A stretch of 64,000 nucleotides of DNA from Alloboseaceae bacterium BT-24-1 (GTDB lineage Bacteria; Pseudomonadota; Alphaproteobacteria; Rhizobiales; Beijerinckiaceae): contig JAOYTL010000015.1 of NCBI GenBank assembly GCA_025846845.1, forward strand, positions 62,001 to 126,000. The letters run 5' to 3'. Below, in pieces: positions 34,293 to 44,588 of this stretch. The position numbers and the translations under genes are program-made. The notes under the pieces are model-generated. The model was not told the origin of the DNA. It ran no database searches and saw nothing but the letters and a program-made list of their open reading frames with translations. How positions within the stretch are numbered: position 1 is the stretch's first letter; every line of letters begins with the position of its first letter.

Positions 34293-35171
34293 ATGGCCCG
34301 GCGAGGAGGCGGCCAGGTGCAAGCAATCGCCTATGCGTGCAGCGTCGTCGTCCTGTTCGCCGGCTTCGTGCTGGTGTCTCGGGCCGGCCTCTCGACAGCC
34401 TTGACCCTTCCCGACATCGCAGCGTTGCGGTTCGGCATAGGCGGGCTGCTGTTGTTGCCCATCCTGCTGAAGCACGGGCTGAGCGGCTTGCGGATCGAGA
34501 AAGCGCTGGCTCTGGCGATGTTGGGCGGGCTCGGTTTCGCGATGTTCGCCTATGCGGGCTTTGCACTCGCGCCCGCGGCCCACGGCGCGGTCCTGTTGCA
34601 CGGCACGCTGTCGTTGACCACAGCCCTGCTGATCCGGGTTTTCGCGAACGGCATGCCTCGCGGATGGCAAAGGGCCGGACTCGCAATCATCGCTCTCGGC
34701 ATCGTCGCCATGGCATGGGATGGCTTCGGAGAGGCGTCAGGGCTGCTTCTTCTGGGAGACGCCTGCCTCCTGGCAGCGTCGCTGTGCTGGTCGGGCTATG
34801 GGCTCTACGTGAAGGAACTGGGCCTCCCGGCGACGCGTGCTGCAGCGATCGTTGCGGTCATTTCAGCGCTCGTGTTTCTTCCGGTCTACGCCGCCTGGCC
34901 TGGCAAGATGCTGTTCCGCGCGTCAATGCTGGACCTTCTGGTGCAGGGCCTGTTTCAAGGTGTCCTGATCGGCGCGGTCTCGATTTTCGTTTACACGCGC
35001 GCGGTATCGCTGCTCGGCGCAGCCAAGGTGGCGCTCTTCACCGCCGCTGTCCCGAGTCTGACGGCAGTCGCAGGCTACTTTTTCCTCGGCGAAGCGACCA
35101 GCCTTCTCAGCTCGCTCGGCGTGACGCTCGTCACGCTCGGTCTCCTGGCCGCTCTGCGCCACACGCCCTGA
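34293..35171 (+). CDS. DMT superfamily (EamA) transporter
   Basis: A 292-residue inner-membrane protein with ten membrane helices in two EamA repeats: the A-A-L-R-F-G-I-G-G segment in the first and S-L-L-G-A-A-K-V-A-L-F-T-A-A-V-P in the second. Exports or imports metabolites, often amino acids; substrate unknown. ATG at 34293; the open frame extends upstream to 33975 but overlaps the GNAT gene. An imperfect dyad at about 34221-34240 may be an operator. Confidence 0.86.
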   Translation: MARRGGGQVQAIAYACSVVVLFAGFVLVSRAGLSTALTLPDIAALRFGIGGLLLLPILLKHGLSGLRIEKALALAMLGGLGFAMFAYAGFALAPAAHGAVLLHGTLSLTTALLIRVFANGMPRGWQRAGLAIIALGIVAMAWDGFGEASGLLLLGDACLLAASLCWSGYGLYVKELGLPATRAAAIVAVISALVFLPVYAAWPGKMLFRASMLDLLVQGLFQGVLIGAVSIFVYTRAVSLLGAAKVALFTAAVPSLTAVAGYFFLGEATSLLSSLGVTLVTLGLLAALRHTP

Positions 35172-35392
35172 CAATCATATCTCGGCCCTGGCAGCCCGTC
35201 CGAATGGTCGGCTGGCTCGAGCGATACCCGGCGGCTTGCCCGACTGGCCCACATTGCGGAGAGACGATCGGAGGCAAGCGGCAATCCGCATCATTGTCCT
35301 GCATACAAAATTCCGCATACACTCTTGTCGCTTGCCCGAGAGCGCTCTACTCCTTGCATGCAAGAATAAGCGGCAAGCATGGGAGGATTATG

Positions 35393-36358
35393 ATGAAGGG
35401 GTTCCGCAAGCTCGCTTTGGCCTTGGGCGCGCTCGCCATCGGTGCAGCGCCGGCCTTCGCCTTCCCGGATCGGCCAGTGCAATTGATCGTGCCCTGGGCG
35501 GCCGGCGGCGGCATGGATTCGGTCATGCGCATCTTTGCCAACGGGCTCGAGGCCGAGCTGAAGCAGCCGGTCAACGTCGTCAACCGCACCGGTGGCGGCG
35601 GCATCACGGGCCACTCGGCGATCGCGAATGCAGCGCCGGACGGCTACACCCTTGGCGGCGCCAGCCCCGAGATCTCGTTCTTCAAGTCGCTCGGCCTTGG
35701 CGATCTCACGCCTGACTCGATCGACATGTTCTCGCGGGTGTCGCTGATCCCGGCCGGCATCACCGTCAAGGCCGACAGCCCGTGGAAGACCGCGGCCGAT
35801 TATCTCAAGGCGGTGAAGGACAGCCCGAAGGGCTCGATCATGGCGTCGGGCACCGGCGTCGGCGGCTCCTGGCACATCGCCTCGGGCGGCATCCTGAAGG
35901 CGGCGGGCATCGCGCCCGACGCCGTGCGCTGGGTGCTGAGCAATGGCGGCGCCCCTGCCCTGCAGGATCTCGTCGCCGGCGGCCTCCAGGTCTTCACCGG
36001 CTCGCCGATCGAGGCCAAGGCGATGCTGGAAGCGGGCCGTGTGCGTACCATCCTGCTGATGACCGAGGAGCGCCATCCGAACTTCCCGGACGTGCCGAGC
36101 GCCAAGGAGGCGGGGCTCGACTGGACCTATCAGAACTGGTTCGCGCTCGCCGCGCCCAAAGGCGTCCCCGCAGACCGCCGCAAGATCCTGTTCGACGCCG
36201 CCCAGCGCACCATGCAGCGCGAGGATGTCCGCAAGGGCATGGCCGAGCGCGGCATCACCCCGGTCTGGGACAAGCCGGAGGAATTCGCCACCTATGTGAA
36301 GGCCTTCACCGAGCGCGGCAACGGCGTGCTGAAGGAACTCGGGCTGACCAAGAACTGA
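35393..36358 (+). CDS. Bug family solute-binding protein (tripartite tricarboxylate transporter type)
   Basis: A 321-residue periplasmic binding protein with a Sec signal peptide (about 1-22, A-P-A-F-A-F). Bug-family features: F-P-D-R-P-V-Q-L-I-V-P-W-A-A-G-G, V-V-N-R-T-G-G-G-G and G-Y-T-L-G. Such proteins bind carboxylates or related solutes for TctAB transporters. No tctA or tctB is adjacent, so it is an orphan Bug. GGGAGG precedes a double ATG; the second (35393) has better spacing than 35390. Followed by a repeat element. Confidence 0.87.
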   Translation: MKGFRKLALALGALAIGAAPAFAFPDRPVQLIVPWAAGGGMDSVMRIFANGLEAELKQPVNVVNRTGGGGITGHSAIANAAPDGYTLGGASPEISFFKSLGLGDLTPDSIDMFSRVSLIPAGITVKADSPWKTAADYLKAVKDSPKGSIMASGTGVGGSWHIASGGILKAAGIAPDAVRWVLSNGGAPALQDLVAGGLQVFTGSPIEAKAMLEAGRVRTILLMTEERHPNFPDVPSAKEAGLDWTYQNWFALAAPKGVPADRRKILFDAAQRTMQREDVRKGMAERGITPVWDKPEEFATYVKAFTERGNGVLKELGLTKN

Positions 36359-36370
36359 CGAAGCGCGCCA

Positions 36371-36528
36371 TATCCCCCTCTCCCCCTGCGGGAGAGGGTT
36401 AGGGTGAGGGGTCGCGCGACACGACTCGCTTGCTCAGCGCCCTCCGTTCTCTGAACCTTTCGAACCTGCGCAACCCCTCATCCGGCCCTGCGGGCCACCT
36501 TCTCCCGCAAGGGGAGAAGGGAGAGGCG
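36371..36528. repeat. Palindromic repeat pair (CCCCTCTCC...GGGTGAGGGG type)
   Basis: Two related GC-rich hairpins: CCCTCTCCCCCTGCGGGAGAGGG then TTAGGGTGAGGGG, and about 100 bases on, CCCCTCATCCGGCCCTGCGGGCC with CTTCTCCCGCAAGGGGAGAAGG. They are inverted relative to each other. This is the common dispersed proteobacterial repeat with CTCACCCTAACCCTCTCCC; here it fills the convergent gap between bug and mccB. Confidence 0.8.
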
Positions 36529-36535
36529 GCTCGCC

Positions 36536-38143
<1,608 letters not shown>

Positions 38144-38249
38144 GGCGCACTCCCTCACGACAATTCTTCAGTGCGGGTTATGGCGCGCCGCGCCCAAAAG
38201 GCAAACAGGCGACGGCGCACAGATGCGCCGTGCGCGAAACGACGAAGCG

Positions 38250-38453
38250 TTATTCGCGCATGCGCCGGACAGAACCGGTCACGGTCGGCGCCGCGAAGGC
38301 GCCGACCGCCCCGCCCGCGACGGCGCCGATCGGCCCGCCAATGATCGCGCCCGTTCCCGCGCCGGCGGCAGCGCCAGCGATCCGCTCCTCGGTGGTCGAG
38401 CACCCTGAAAGCAGGGCTGCCAGGCAGCCCGCAAAGATGAACCTCGTCATCAT
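38250..38453 (-). CDS. Glycine-zipper outer-membrane lipoprotein
   Basis: A 67-residue lipoprotein. Signal peptide M-M-T-R-F-I-F-A-G-C-L-A-A-L-L-S-G-C with lipobox L-S-G-C. The mature part is a glycine-zipper helix (G-A-A-A-G-A-G-T-G, G-G-P-I-G-A-V-A-G-G-A-V-G). Small entericidin or OsmB-like lipoproteins with this design are stress-linked. The start could also be the second ATG at 38450. It stands alone between mccB and lipB. Confidence 0.78.
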   Translation of the reverse strand: MMTRFIFAGCLAALLSGCSTTEERIAGAAAGAGTGAIIGGPIGAVAGGAVGAFAAPTVTGSVRRMRE

Positions 38454-38514
38454 CGTCCCCGTAGCTAATCTCACGGGGAGAGCATCCGGGCGGATGGTCA
38501 ATGGAAGGTAAACG

Positions 38515-39219
38515 TCAGGAAACGGCGACGGTCGGGCCGAAAATCTGCTCGAACTCGGCCCGCAGCGCGCTGTCGACCTCGGGCATCGTCACCGGCAGAC
38601 CGAGATCGACCAGCGAGGTCACGCCCTGGTCGGAGACGCCGCAAGGCACGATGCCGTCGAAATGCGCCAGCTCAGGTTCGACATTGAGCGAGATGCCGTG
38701 GAACGAGACCCAGCGCCGGACGCGAATGCCGAGGGCGGCGATCTTGTCCTCGGCATCTGCCCCCTTCTCGGGCCGACGCACCCAGACGCCGACGCGCTCC
38801 TCGCGCCGCTCGCCGCGGATGTTGAAGGTGGCGAGCGTGCCTATCAGCCAGGCCTCCAGTGCCGAGACGAAGCGGCGCAGATCGGGCTCGCGCCGCTTCA
38901 GGTCGAGCATGACATAGGCGACGCGCTGACCGGGGCCGTGATAGGTGAATTGCCCGCCGCGCCCGGTGCGGTGCACCGGAAAGCGCTCCGGCGTCAGCAG
39001 GTCCTCGTCCTTTGCCGAGGTGCCGGCGGTATAGAGCGCGGGATGCTCGACCAGCCAGACCCGCTCGCGCGCCATGCGGTCCGCGATCAGGGCGGCACGC
39101 GCCTCCATCTCGGCGACGGCCGCCTCATAGCCGACAGGCTCGTCGGCGATCACCCATTCGACCGGCTCGGAACCTGCCTCCGGCAGGAACGAGACCGCAA
39201 GCGCCTCGCGCGTCTTCAC
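38515..39219 (-). CDS. lipB: Lipoyl(octanoyl) transferase LipB
   Basis: Moves octanoate from acyl-ACP to lipoyl domains of 2-oxoacid dehydrogenases and GcvH; LipA then inserts sulfur. 234 residues. The active-site loop R-G-G-Q-F-T-Y-H-G-P-G-Q is complete. The catalytic Cys is in V-P-C-G-V near the C-terminal third, followed by G-V-T-S-L. The conserved Lys is in D-K-I-A-A-L-G-I-R. Its promoter lies in the MITE-containing gap upstream. No lipA is nearby. Confidence 0.93.
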   Translation of the reverse strand: MKTREALAVSFLPEAGSEPVEWVIADEPVGYEAAVAEMEARAALIADRMARERVWLVEHPALYTAGTSAKDEDLLTPERFPVHRTGRGGQFTYHGPGQRVAYVMLDLKRREPDLRRFVSALEAWLIGTLATFNIRGERREERVGVWVRRPEKGADAEDKIAALGIRVRRWVSFHGISLNVEPELAHFDGIVPCGVSDQGVTSLVDLGLPVTMPEVDSALRAEFEQIFGPTVAVS

Positions 39220-39335
39220 TATGGCTTAACCTAGTTTGTTCAACTCTTGGCAACCGGTGCGGCGTCCGATCGCTTCGCCGCTGCTCATGCGCCGGTTTCC
39301 GCGTCGCTGGCAAGTTCGTGGAACCATTTTGAAGT

Positions 39336-39601
39336 AAGAGCCTCTAACAGAATTTGAGCAGGTCTGGATGGGTCTTGGAGGAACCGAATGCCAGGAGGAG
39401 CGTGCAGCCGATATCGTTCGATATCGGCAAGTCGCTCCGACGCCGCAGGCGGTCCTCCAAGGCCCACCTTCGGCGCCGGGAATTCGCCCGCCCGCGGCGT
39501 CGCGCCGCTTGCCGATACCAACGGTATCGGCTGCCCGCCGCTCCTGGCGGAGCGGACGAATTGCCGGCGTCCAGGCCTGCTCAAATTCTGTTAGAGGCTC
39601 T
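39336..39601. mobile_element. MITE-like element with 26-bp terminal inverted repeats
   Basis: The ends are perfect 26-bp inverted repeats: AGAGCCTCTAACAGAATTTG... at 39336-39361 and its complement at 39576-39601. The interior keeps folding as a long imperfect palindrome (GCCGATATCG...CGGTATCGGC at about 39408 and 39520). Flanks carry AAGT on both sides (39331 and 39602), a possible short target duplication. No coding capacity. It fills the gap between lipB and the fliN-like gene, and produces a spurious upstream frame for the latter. Confidence 0.7.
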
Positions 39602-39620
39602 AAGTCTGCGGAGGCGGGTT

Positions 39621-39890
39621 TTGAAGGCTGATCTCGATCACGTCGCGGTAGAGCTGACGGTGGTGCTCGGCTCGGCGCAGATGCCGATCTACAAATTGCT
39701 GCGCATGGGCCGCGGCGCGATCATCGAGCTCAACGCGACCGAGAACGACGAGGTCCAGATTCTCGCCAACAACCACCCCTTCGCCAAGGGCCATGTCGTC
39801 GTCGCCGGAACGCGAATCTCGGTCGAGATCACCGAGATGCTGAAGCGACCGACCGTCTACTCGCTCGAAACCGTCGCCGACGCGGCCTGA
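39621..39890 (+). CDS. FliN-like SpoA domain protein (flagellar switch/type III C-ring type)
   Basis: An 89-residue protein consisting of one SpoA domain: L-D-H-V-A-V-E-L-T-V-V-L-G, L-L-R-M-G-R-G-A-I-I-E-L, and I-L-A-N-N-H-P-F-A-K-G-H-V-V-V. This is the C-terminal part of FliN that forms the motor switch C-ring. Start TTG at 39621 with GGAGG 6 bases upstream; longer frames run into the repeat element. No other flagellar gene is in the window, so it is isolated. Confidence 0.8.
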   Translation: MKADLDHVAVELTVVLGSAQMPIYKLLRMGRGAIIELNATENDEVQILANNHPFAKGHVVVAGTRISVEITEMLKRPTVYSLETVADAA

Positions 39891-40014
39891 GCCCCCCTTC
39901 CCACAGCCCTTACGATTTTCCTGATCGCAGCTCTTGTAGCCGGGAACCTGATTTGGTAGACCCGCGCCGCTCTAAGAGTTCACCGCCACAGCGCGGTGCC
40001 CTCTCAGAGCCGCT

Positions 40015-40099
40015 GCGGTCATGGCGGAATTGGTAGACGCACTACCTTGAGGTGGTAGCGGGGAGACCCGTGGAGGTTCGAGTCCTCTTGACCGCACCA
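40015..40099 (+). tRNA. tRNA-Leu (GAG)
   Basis: 85 bases with encoded CCA. Acceptor GCGGTCA / TGACCGC pairs fully. Anticodon stem CTACC / GGTAG with loop TTGAGGT gives anticodon GAG. A class II variable arm GGGGAGACCC and T-loop GGTTCGAGTCC are present. Followed at 40120 by a terminator. Confidence 0.97.
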
Positions 40100-40119
40100 G
40101 TTTAGAGCGAGAGCTCGCG

Positions 40120-40149
40120 AAACGGCGATCCGCAAGGGTCGCCGTTTTT
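40120..40149 (+). terminator. Rho-independent terminator of the tRNA-Leu gene
   Basis: Stem AAACGGCGA / TCGCCGTTT (40120-40128 and 40139-40147) with the inner TCC/GGG pairing too, followed by a T run. It begins 20 bases after the tRNA. Confidence 0.9.
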
Positions 40150-40277
40150 CGTTACGATTGCATCGAATCCGCTCCCCGCGCGTTGCCTTGTCGTGGCGGC
40201 GCTGACACAAGGGCGCTGGCGCGTTCCGGCGCGACTCTCCTGCCCCGAATCCACTCCCTCGAATCGCGGAGCGACCC

Positions 40278-41684
40278 ATGGTGGAAGCCGAGCACGCTCC
40301 AGACGAGACGCTGGAGCGCCAGGTCCGTGACGAGGACGGCGCAATCGATGCCGGATTCGTCGAACAGGTCTCGCAGGCCGTCCTGCTCTCCGACGTCACG
40401 ACGTTGCGCGAGCTCGTCGCCGAGCTGCACGAAGCCGATCTCGGCGACCTGATCGAGGCGCTCGACGCCGAGGAGCGGCCGAAGCTGATCTCGCTGCTCG
40501 GCGGCGATTTCGACTTCACCGCGCTGACCGAGGTCGACGACGCCGTCCGCGAGGAAATTCTCGAGGAGCTCTCTCCGGAGACGGTCGCCGAGGGCGTGCG
40601 CGATCTCGACACCGACGACGCGGTCTACATCCTCGAGGACCTCGACGAGGCCGACAAGCGCGAGATCCTGGACAAGCTGACGCCGGCCGAGCGGACGGTG
40701 CTGCAGCAGGGCCTCGACTATCCGGAAGGCTCGGCCGGCCGGCGCATGCAGCCCGAGGTGATCGCGGTGCCGCCGTTCTGGACGGTCGGCCACACCATCG
40801 ACTTCCTGCGCGAGACGCAAGACCTGCCCGAGCGCTTCTTCGAGATCTTCGTCGCCGACCCCAGCCACCATTTCGTCGGCACCGTCAGGCTCGACCAATT
40901 GCTGCGCACCCAGCGTCCGGTCAGCGTCGCCGATCTCGTCGAGGACGATCGCCGCGTCGTTCAGGCGACTGACGACGTCGAGGACGTGGCGCGCATGTTC
41001 CAGCGCTACAACCTCGTCGCAGCCCCCGTGATCGATGCCGCCGGCCGCTTGGTCGGCGTCATGACGATCGACGACATCGTCGACGTGATCGAGGAGGCCG
41101 GCGACGACGACGTCAAGCAACTCGCCGGCGTCGATGCGGAGGAAGAGATTTCCGACTCGGTGCGCCAGGTGGCGCTCGGCCGCTTTCGCTGGCGCTTCAT
41201 CAGCCTGATAGCGGCCTTCGTCAGCGCCTCCGTGATGGCGATGTTCGAGGAGCAGCTCGGCAAGCTCGTCGCCCTCGCCGTGCTCGCACCGATCGTTGCC
41301 AGCCAGGGCGGCAATGCCGCGACCCAGACGATGACCGTGGCGGTCCGCGCACTCGGCACCGGGGAGCTCGGTGGCTGGAACATGGGCCGCTTCTTCCGGC
41401 GCGAGATGATCGTCGGTGTGCTCAACGGCGTCGCCTTCGCGCTCATCACCGCTGTGGTCGCCGGCTTCTGGTTCGGCAATCCCATGCTCGGCGTCGTCAT
41501 CGGCCTCGCCATGGTCGCGACCCTGATCATCGCGGCCCTCGCCGGCGTCGCCGTGCCGCTGGCGCTCGACAAGGCCGGTATCGACCCCGCGATCGCGTCC
41601 GGCACGTTCGTCACCACGATCACCGACGTGGTCGGCTTCTTCTCCTTCCTCGGCATCGCGACTTTACTGCTGCGCCTGACCTGA
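40278..41684 (+). CDS. mgtE: Magnesium transporter MgtE
   Basis: A Mg2+ channel. 468 residues: N-terminal superhelical MgtE_N domain (about 30-150), two CBS domains (about 155-280) that sense cytosolic Mg2+, and five membrane helices (about 300-468). Family signature A-S-Q-G-G-N-A-A-T-Q-T around 348 and a conserved channel Asp in P-L-A-L-D-K are visible. No M-box riboswitch is seen in the 128-base leader after the tRNA terminator. Acidic residues in the N-domain match Mg2+ sensing. Confidence 0.95.
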   Translation: MVEAEHAPDETLERQVRDEDGAIDAGFVEQVSQAVLLSDVTTLRELVAELHEADLGDLIEALDAEERPKLISLLGGDFDFTALTEVDDAVREEILEELSPETVAEGVRDLDTDDAVYILEDLDEADKREILDKLTPAERTVLQQGLDYPEGSAGRRMQPEVIAVPPFWTVGHTIDFLRETQDLPERFFEIFVADPSHHFVGTVRLDQLLRTQRPVSVADLVEDDRRVVQATDDVEDVARMFQRYNLVAAPVIDAAGRLVGVMTIDDIVDVIEEAGDDDVKQLAGVDAEEEISDSVRQVALGRFRWRFISLIAAFVSASVMAMFEEQLGKLVALAVLAPIVASQGGNAATQTMTVAVRALGTGELGGWNMGRFFRREMIVGVLNGVAFALITAVVAGFWFGNPMLGVVIGLAMVATLIIAALAGVAVPLALDKAGIDPAIASGTFVTTITDVVGFFSFLGIATLLLRLT

Positions 41685-41746
41685 CAGTCGCGGAAAAACC
41701 GGTAACGTAAACCGGGCGTCAAGCTTTCTCCTTAATTGTCCGAGAA

Positions 41747-42697
41747 ATGATCGCCCGCCGCATGAAAAACCTCTCCCTGGCCCCCTTCGCACTGCTCGCC
41801 GCCTTGACGGCTTTGGGCGGCTGCGTTGGGCTGGACAATTACCCGTCCAAGGGCGATGCGCGCCCGCATCCCGGCGTCGAGGCTGCCAGGCAATATCCGA
41901 TCCAGGGCATCGACATCTCGCGCTGGCAGGGCGAGATCGACTGGGCCTCGGTCAAGGCCGCCGGCACCCGCTTCGTCTACATCAAGGCGACCGAGGGCGG
42001 CGACCATGTCGACCCGGCGTTCCAGAGGAACTGGGAAGGCGCCCGCCGCGCCGGCGTGCCGCGCGGCGCCTATCACTTCGTCTACTGGTGCCGCCCGGCC
42101 CATGAGCAGGCGGTCTGGTTCAAGCAGCAGATCCCGAACGATCCCGACGCGCTGCCGCCGGTGCTCGACCTCGAATGGAACGGCCACTCCAAGACCTGCC
42201 CGAAGAAGGTCGAGCGCTCGCTGGCGCTGGAGAAGATCCGGCTGATGCTGACCGAGCTCGAGCAGCTCACCGGCAAGAAGCCGGTGATCTACACCGACAT
42301 CACCTTCCACAAGGACATCCTGGAAGGCGAGTTCAACGACTACGCCTACTGGATCCGCTCGACCGCGGCGAAGCCCGAGACACGCTACCACAACCGGCCC
42401 TGGGCCTTCTGGCAGTTCACCACCACCGGCCGTATTCCCGGCATCAAGGGCGATGTCGACCGCAACGCCTTCTATGGCAATGACGGTGAATTCGCCGGCT
42501 GGCGCGAGGGCCGCTTCGACATCGGTACCCGCACCTGGACGCGCGAGCGCCGTGTGCCGCCGCAGCCGAGCCCCGGCCCGGAGCATACCCCTGTGGCGAC
42601 GATGCCGGGCGCCAGCAGGACAGTGGCCGCAGCTGCCTTCCAGCCAGCGCCGATCGGCCAAATCGTCGAAGACGAGACCGCGCCGGAATCCGAGTAA
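41747..42697 (+). CDS. GH25 family lysozyme, lipoprotein (copy 1)
   Basis: A 316-residue muramidase. Lipobox L-G-G-C after a hydrophobic signal points to membrane anchoring. GH25 core: G-I-D-I-S-R-W-Q-G, F-V-Y-I-K-A-T-E-G, Y-H-F-V-Y-W and catalytic D-L-E in V-L-D-L-E-W-N. It cuts MurNAc-GlcNAc bonds. The ATG at 41747 could be replaced by 41762. A close paralog lies 828 bases downstream, past pcs on the other strand. A disordered Pro-rich C-terminus follows the domain. Confidence 0.9.
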   Translation: MIARRMKNLSLAPFALLAALTALGGCVGLDNYPSKGDARPHPGVEAARQYPIQGIDISRWQGEIDWASVKAAGTRFVYIKATEGGDHVDPAFQRNWEGARRAGVPRGAYHFVYWCRPAHEQAVWFKQQIPNDPDALPPVLDLEWNGHSKTCPKKVERSLALEKIRLMLTELEQLTGKKPVIYTDITFHKDILEGEFNDYAYWIRSTAAKPETRYHNRPWAFWQFTTTGRIPGIKGDVDRNAFYGNDGEFAGWREGRFDIGTRTWTRERRVPPQPSPGPEHTPVATMPGASRTVAAAAFQPAPIGQIVEDETAPESE

Positions 42698-42704
42698 GCG
42701 CCTA

Positions 42705-43421
42705 TCAGCGTTGCACTCGGGCGCGCAGCAGGCCGAGCCCGACGAAATAGCAGGCAGCCAGCGCCAGCCCGGCCTTGCTCCAGACGTCCGGCGCCATCCC
42801 CTGCCAGATCGTGGCGGCGGCTGCAGCGCCCCATAGCGCCAGCAGCGCCAATGTCAGGCCGCGCCAGCGCCGCACGCGCACCGGGTGCACGAACACCACC
42901 GGCAGGAACATCAGCGCCGTCGCGATCAGGATGACGGCCAGCGCCAGCCAGGCCGGCGGCGCGAAGGCGACGATGTAGAACACGACGATGTTCCAGACCG
43001 CCGGGAAACCGCGGAACCACCAGTCGTCGGTCTTCATGCCGGTGTCGGCGAAATAGAGCGCGCTCGCCAGCGTCACGATGAGGCCGGCGATCACCCCATA
43101 GGGCTGCGCCATCACCTCCGGCCGCAGCAGCATCGCGGCGGGCACGAAGACATAGGTGACGAAGTCGACGACGAGGTCGAGCTGCGCGCCGTCATAGCGC
43201 GTCGCCCGCTCCTTGACCGCAAAGCGTCGCGCCAGCGGCCCGTCGACCGCATCGACGACCAGCGCCACGCCAAGCCAGGCGAAGGCCTGCGCCAGATCGC
43301 CCGTGAAAACCGCCTGTAGCGCCAGCAGGCCGAGCGCGGCGCCGAGCGCCGTCAGCACATGGACGCCATAGGCCAGGACCCGGTTGCCCTTGTCCTTTCC
43401 CTCGCCCTCCGGGTCCTCCAT
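42705..43421 (-). CDS. pcs: Phosphatidylcholine synthase
   Basis: Makes phosphatidylcholine from CDP-diacylglycerol and free choline in one step. 238 residues, eight membrane segments. The CDP-alcohol phosphotransferase motif D-A-V-D-G-P-L-A-R...G-A-Q-L-D-L-V-V-D is complete. The D-W-W-F-R-G-F-P-A-V-W-N segment is Pcs-type. Phosphatidylcholine is a hallmark of host-associated and other alphaproteobacteria. It lies between two GH25 lysozyme genes, on the opposite strand. Confidence 0.92.
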   Translation of the reverse strand: MEDPEGEGKDKGNRVLAYGVHVLTALGAALGLLALQAVFTGDLAQAFAWLGVALVVDAVDGPLARRFAVKERATRYDGAQLDLVVDFVTYVFVPAAMLLRPEVMAQPYGVIAGLIVTLASALYFADTGMKTDDWWFRGFPAVWNIVVFYIVAFAPPAWLALAVILIATALMFLPVVFVHPVRVRRWRGLTLALLALWGAAAAATIWQGMAPDVWSKAGLALAACYFVGLGLLRARVQR

Positions 43422-43525
43422 CGCCAGCCTCCCGCCGGTTAACCAAGCCTGAAGCCGGCCACGCGAATGCTAACCACCTCTTAACTCGGCCGCCGCCTAT
43501 CCTGCCTCGCGAACGGGAGACAAGC

Positions 43526-44512
43526 ATGGCGCGGCGCGCTGACACCAGTCCAGAAGCGCGGCCGGCCACAGCTTTGCCGTTGCAGGCGCTTGCCGCGGCC
43601 GTTCTCGGCCTGCTCTGCACCGGGCCCGCGCTGGCGCTCTACCCGAAGAAGGGCGATGCCTCCCCCCATGCCGGCGTGCGCGATGCGCGCCAGCGCTCGA
43701 TCCAGGGCATAGACATCTCGCGCTGGCAGGGCGAGATCGACTGGGCCAAGGTCAAGGACGCCGGCACCCGCTTCGCCTTCATCAAGGCGACCGAGGGCGG
43801 CGACCATCTCGACCCGAGCTTCCGGCGCAATTGGGCTGAAGCGAAGGCGGCCGGCGTGCCGCGCGGCGCCTATCATTTCGTCTACTGGTGCCGGCCGGCC
43901 AAGGACCAGGTGCGCTGGTTCAAGCGCAATATCCCGCGCGACCCCGACGCCCTGCCCCCGGTGCTCGACGTCGAATGGAACGGCGAATCCAGCAAGTGCG
44001 GCAAAAAGATCCCGCGCGAGAAGGCGCTCGCCAAGATCCGCGAGATGCTCAGGGGCCTGCAGGAGCACACCGGCAAGAAGCCGATCATCTACACCGACAT
44101 CACCTTCCACGAGGACGTGCTCGAAGGCGAGTTCAACGACCACCCCTACTGGCTGCGTTCGACCGCAGCCCCGCTCAAGCATCGCTATGAGCGCAAGCAG
44201 TGGGAGTTCTGGCAGTTCACCACCACCGGCCGCGTGCCCGGCATCACCGGCGACGTCGATCGCAACGCCTTCTTCGGCACGGAACGCGAATTCGCCGCCT
44301 GGCGCGACGGCCGCTTCGACATCGGCGCCCGCAAATGGCGCGGCGACGAGCCCAGGGTCGCCACCACGCCCAAGCCTCCGGCCAGCCCGGCCGGATTGAG
44401 GACGCCGAAGGCCGCCGGCAACACGCCGCTGAAATTCGCACCGCCCGGCAAGATTCCGAAATCGGCGCAGGCACGCGACGTCGCCACGACGGGCTCGATC
44501 GCCCGCGACTGA
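43526..44512 (+). CDS. GH25 family lysozyme, secreted (copy 2)
   Basis: A 328-residue paralog of the gene at 41747, sharing G-I-D-I-S-R-W-Q-G-E-I-D-W and the catalytic D-V-E-W-N motif. It has a Sec-type signal peptide but no lipobox (A-L-A-L-Y at the cleavage region), so it is periplasmic or exported. C-terminal tail Lys/Pro-rich. Duplication and a change of targeting (lipoprotein versus soluble) are visible directly. Confidence 0.9.
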   Translation: MARRADTSPEARPATALPLQALAAAVLGLLCTGPALALYPKKGDASPHAGVRDARQRSIQGIDISRWQGEIDWAKVKDAGTRFAFIKATEGGDHLDPSFRRNWAEAKAAGVPRGAYHFVYWCRPAKDQVRWFKRNIPRDPDALPPVLDVEWNGESSKCGKKIPREKALAKIREMLRGLQEHTGKKPIIYTDITFHEDVLEGEFNDHPYWLRSTAAPLKHRYERKQWEFWQFTTTGRVPGITGDVDRNAFFGTEREFAAWRDGRFDIGARKWRGDEPRVATTPKPPASPAGLRTPKAAGNTPLKFAPPGKIPKSAQARDVATTGSIARD

Positions 44513-44588
44513 GGACGGGCGTCGCAAAACCGTCATCTGACGGGTGCTGATGCGGACGATTGCCATCTCAAACGGATACGAAGCGTCG

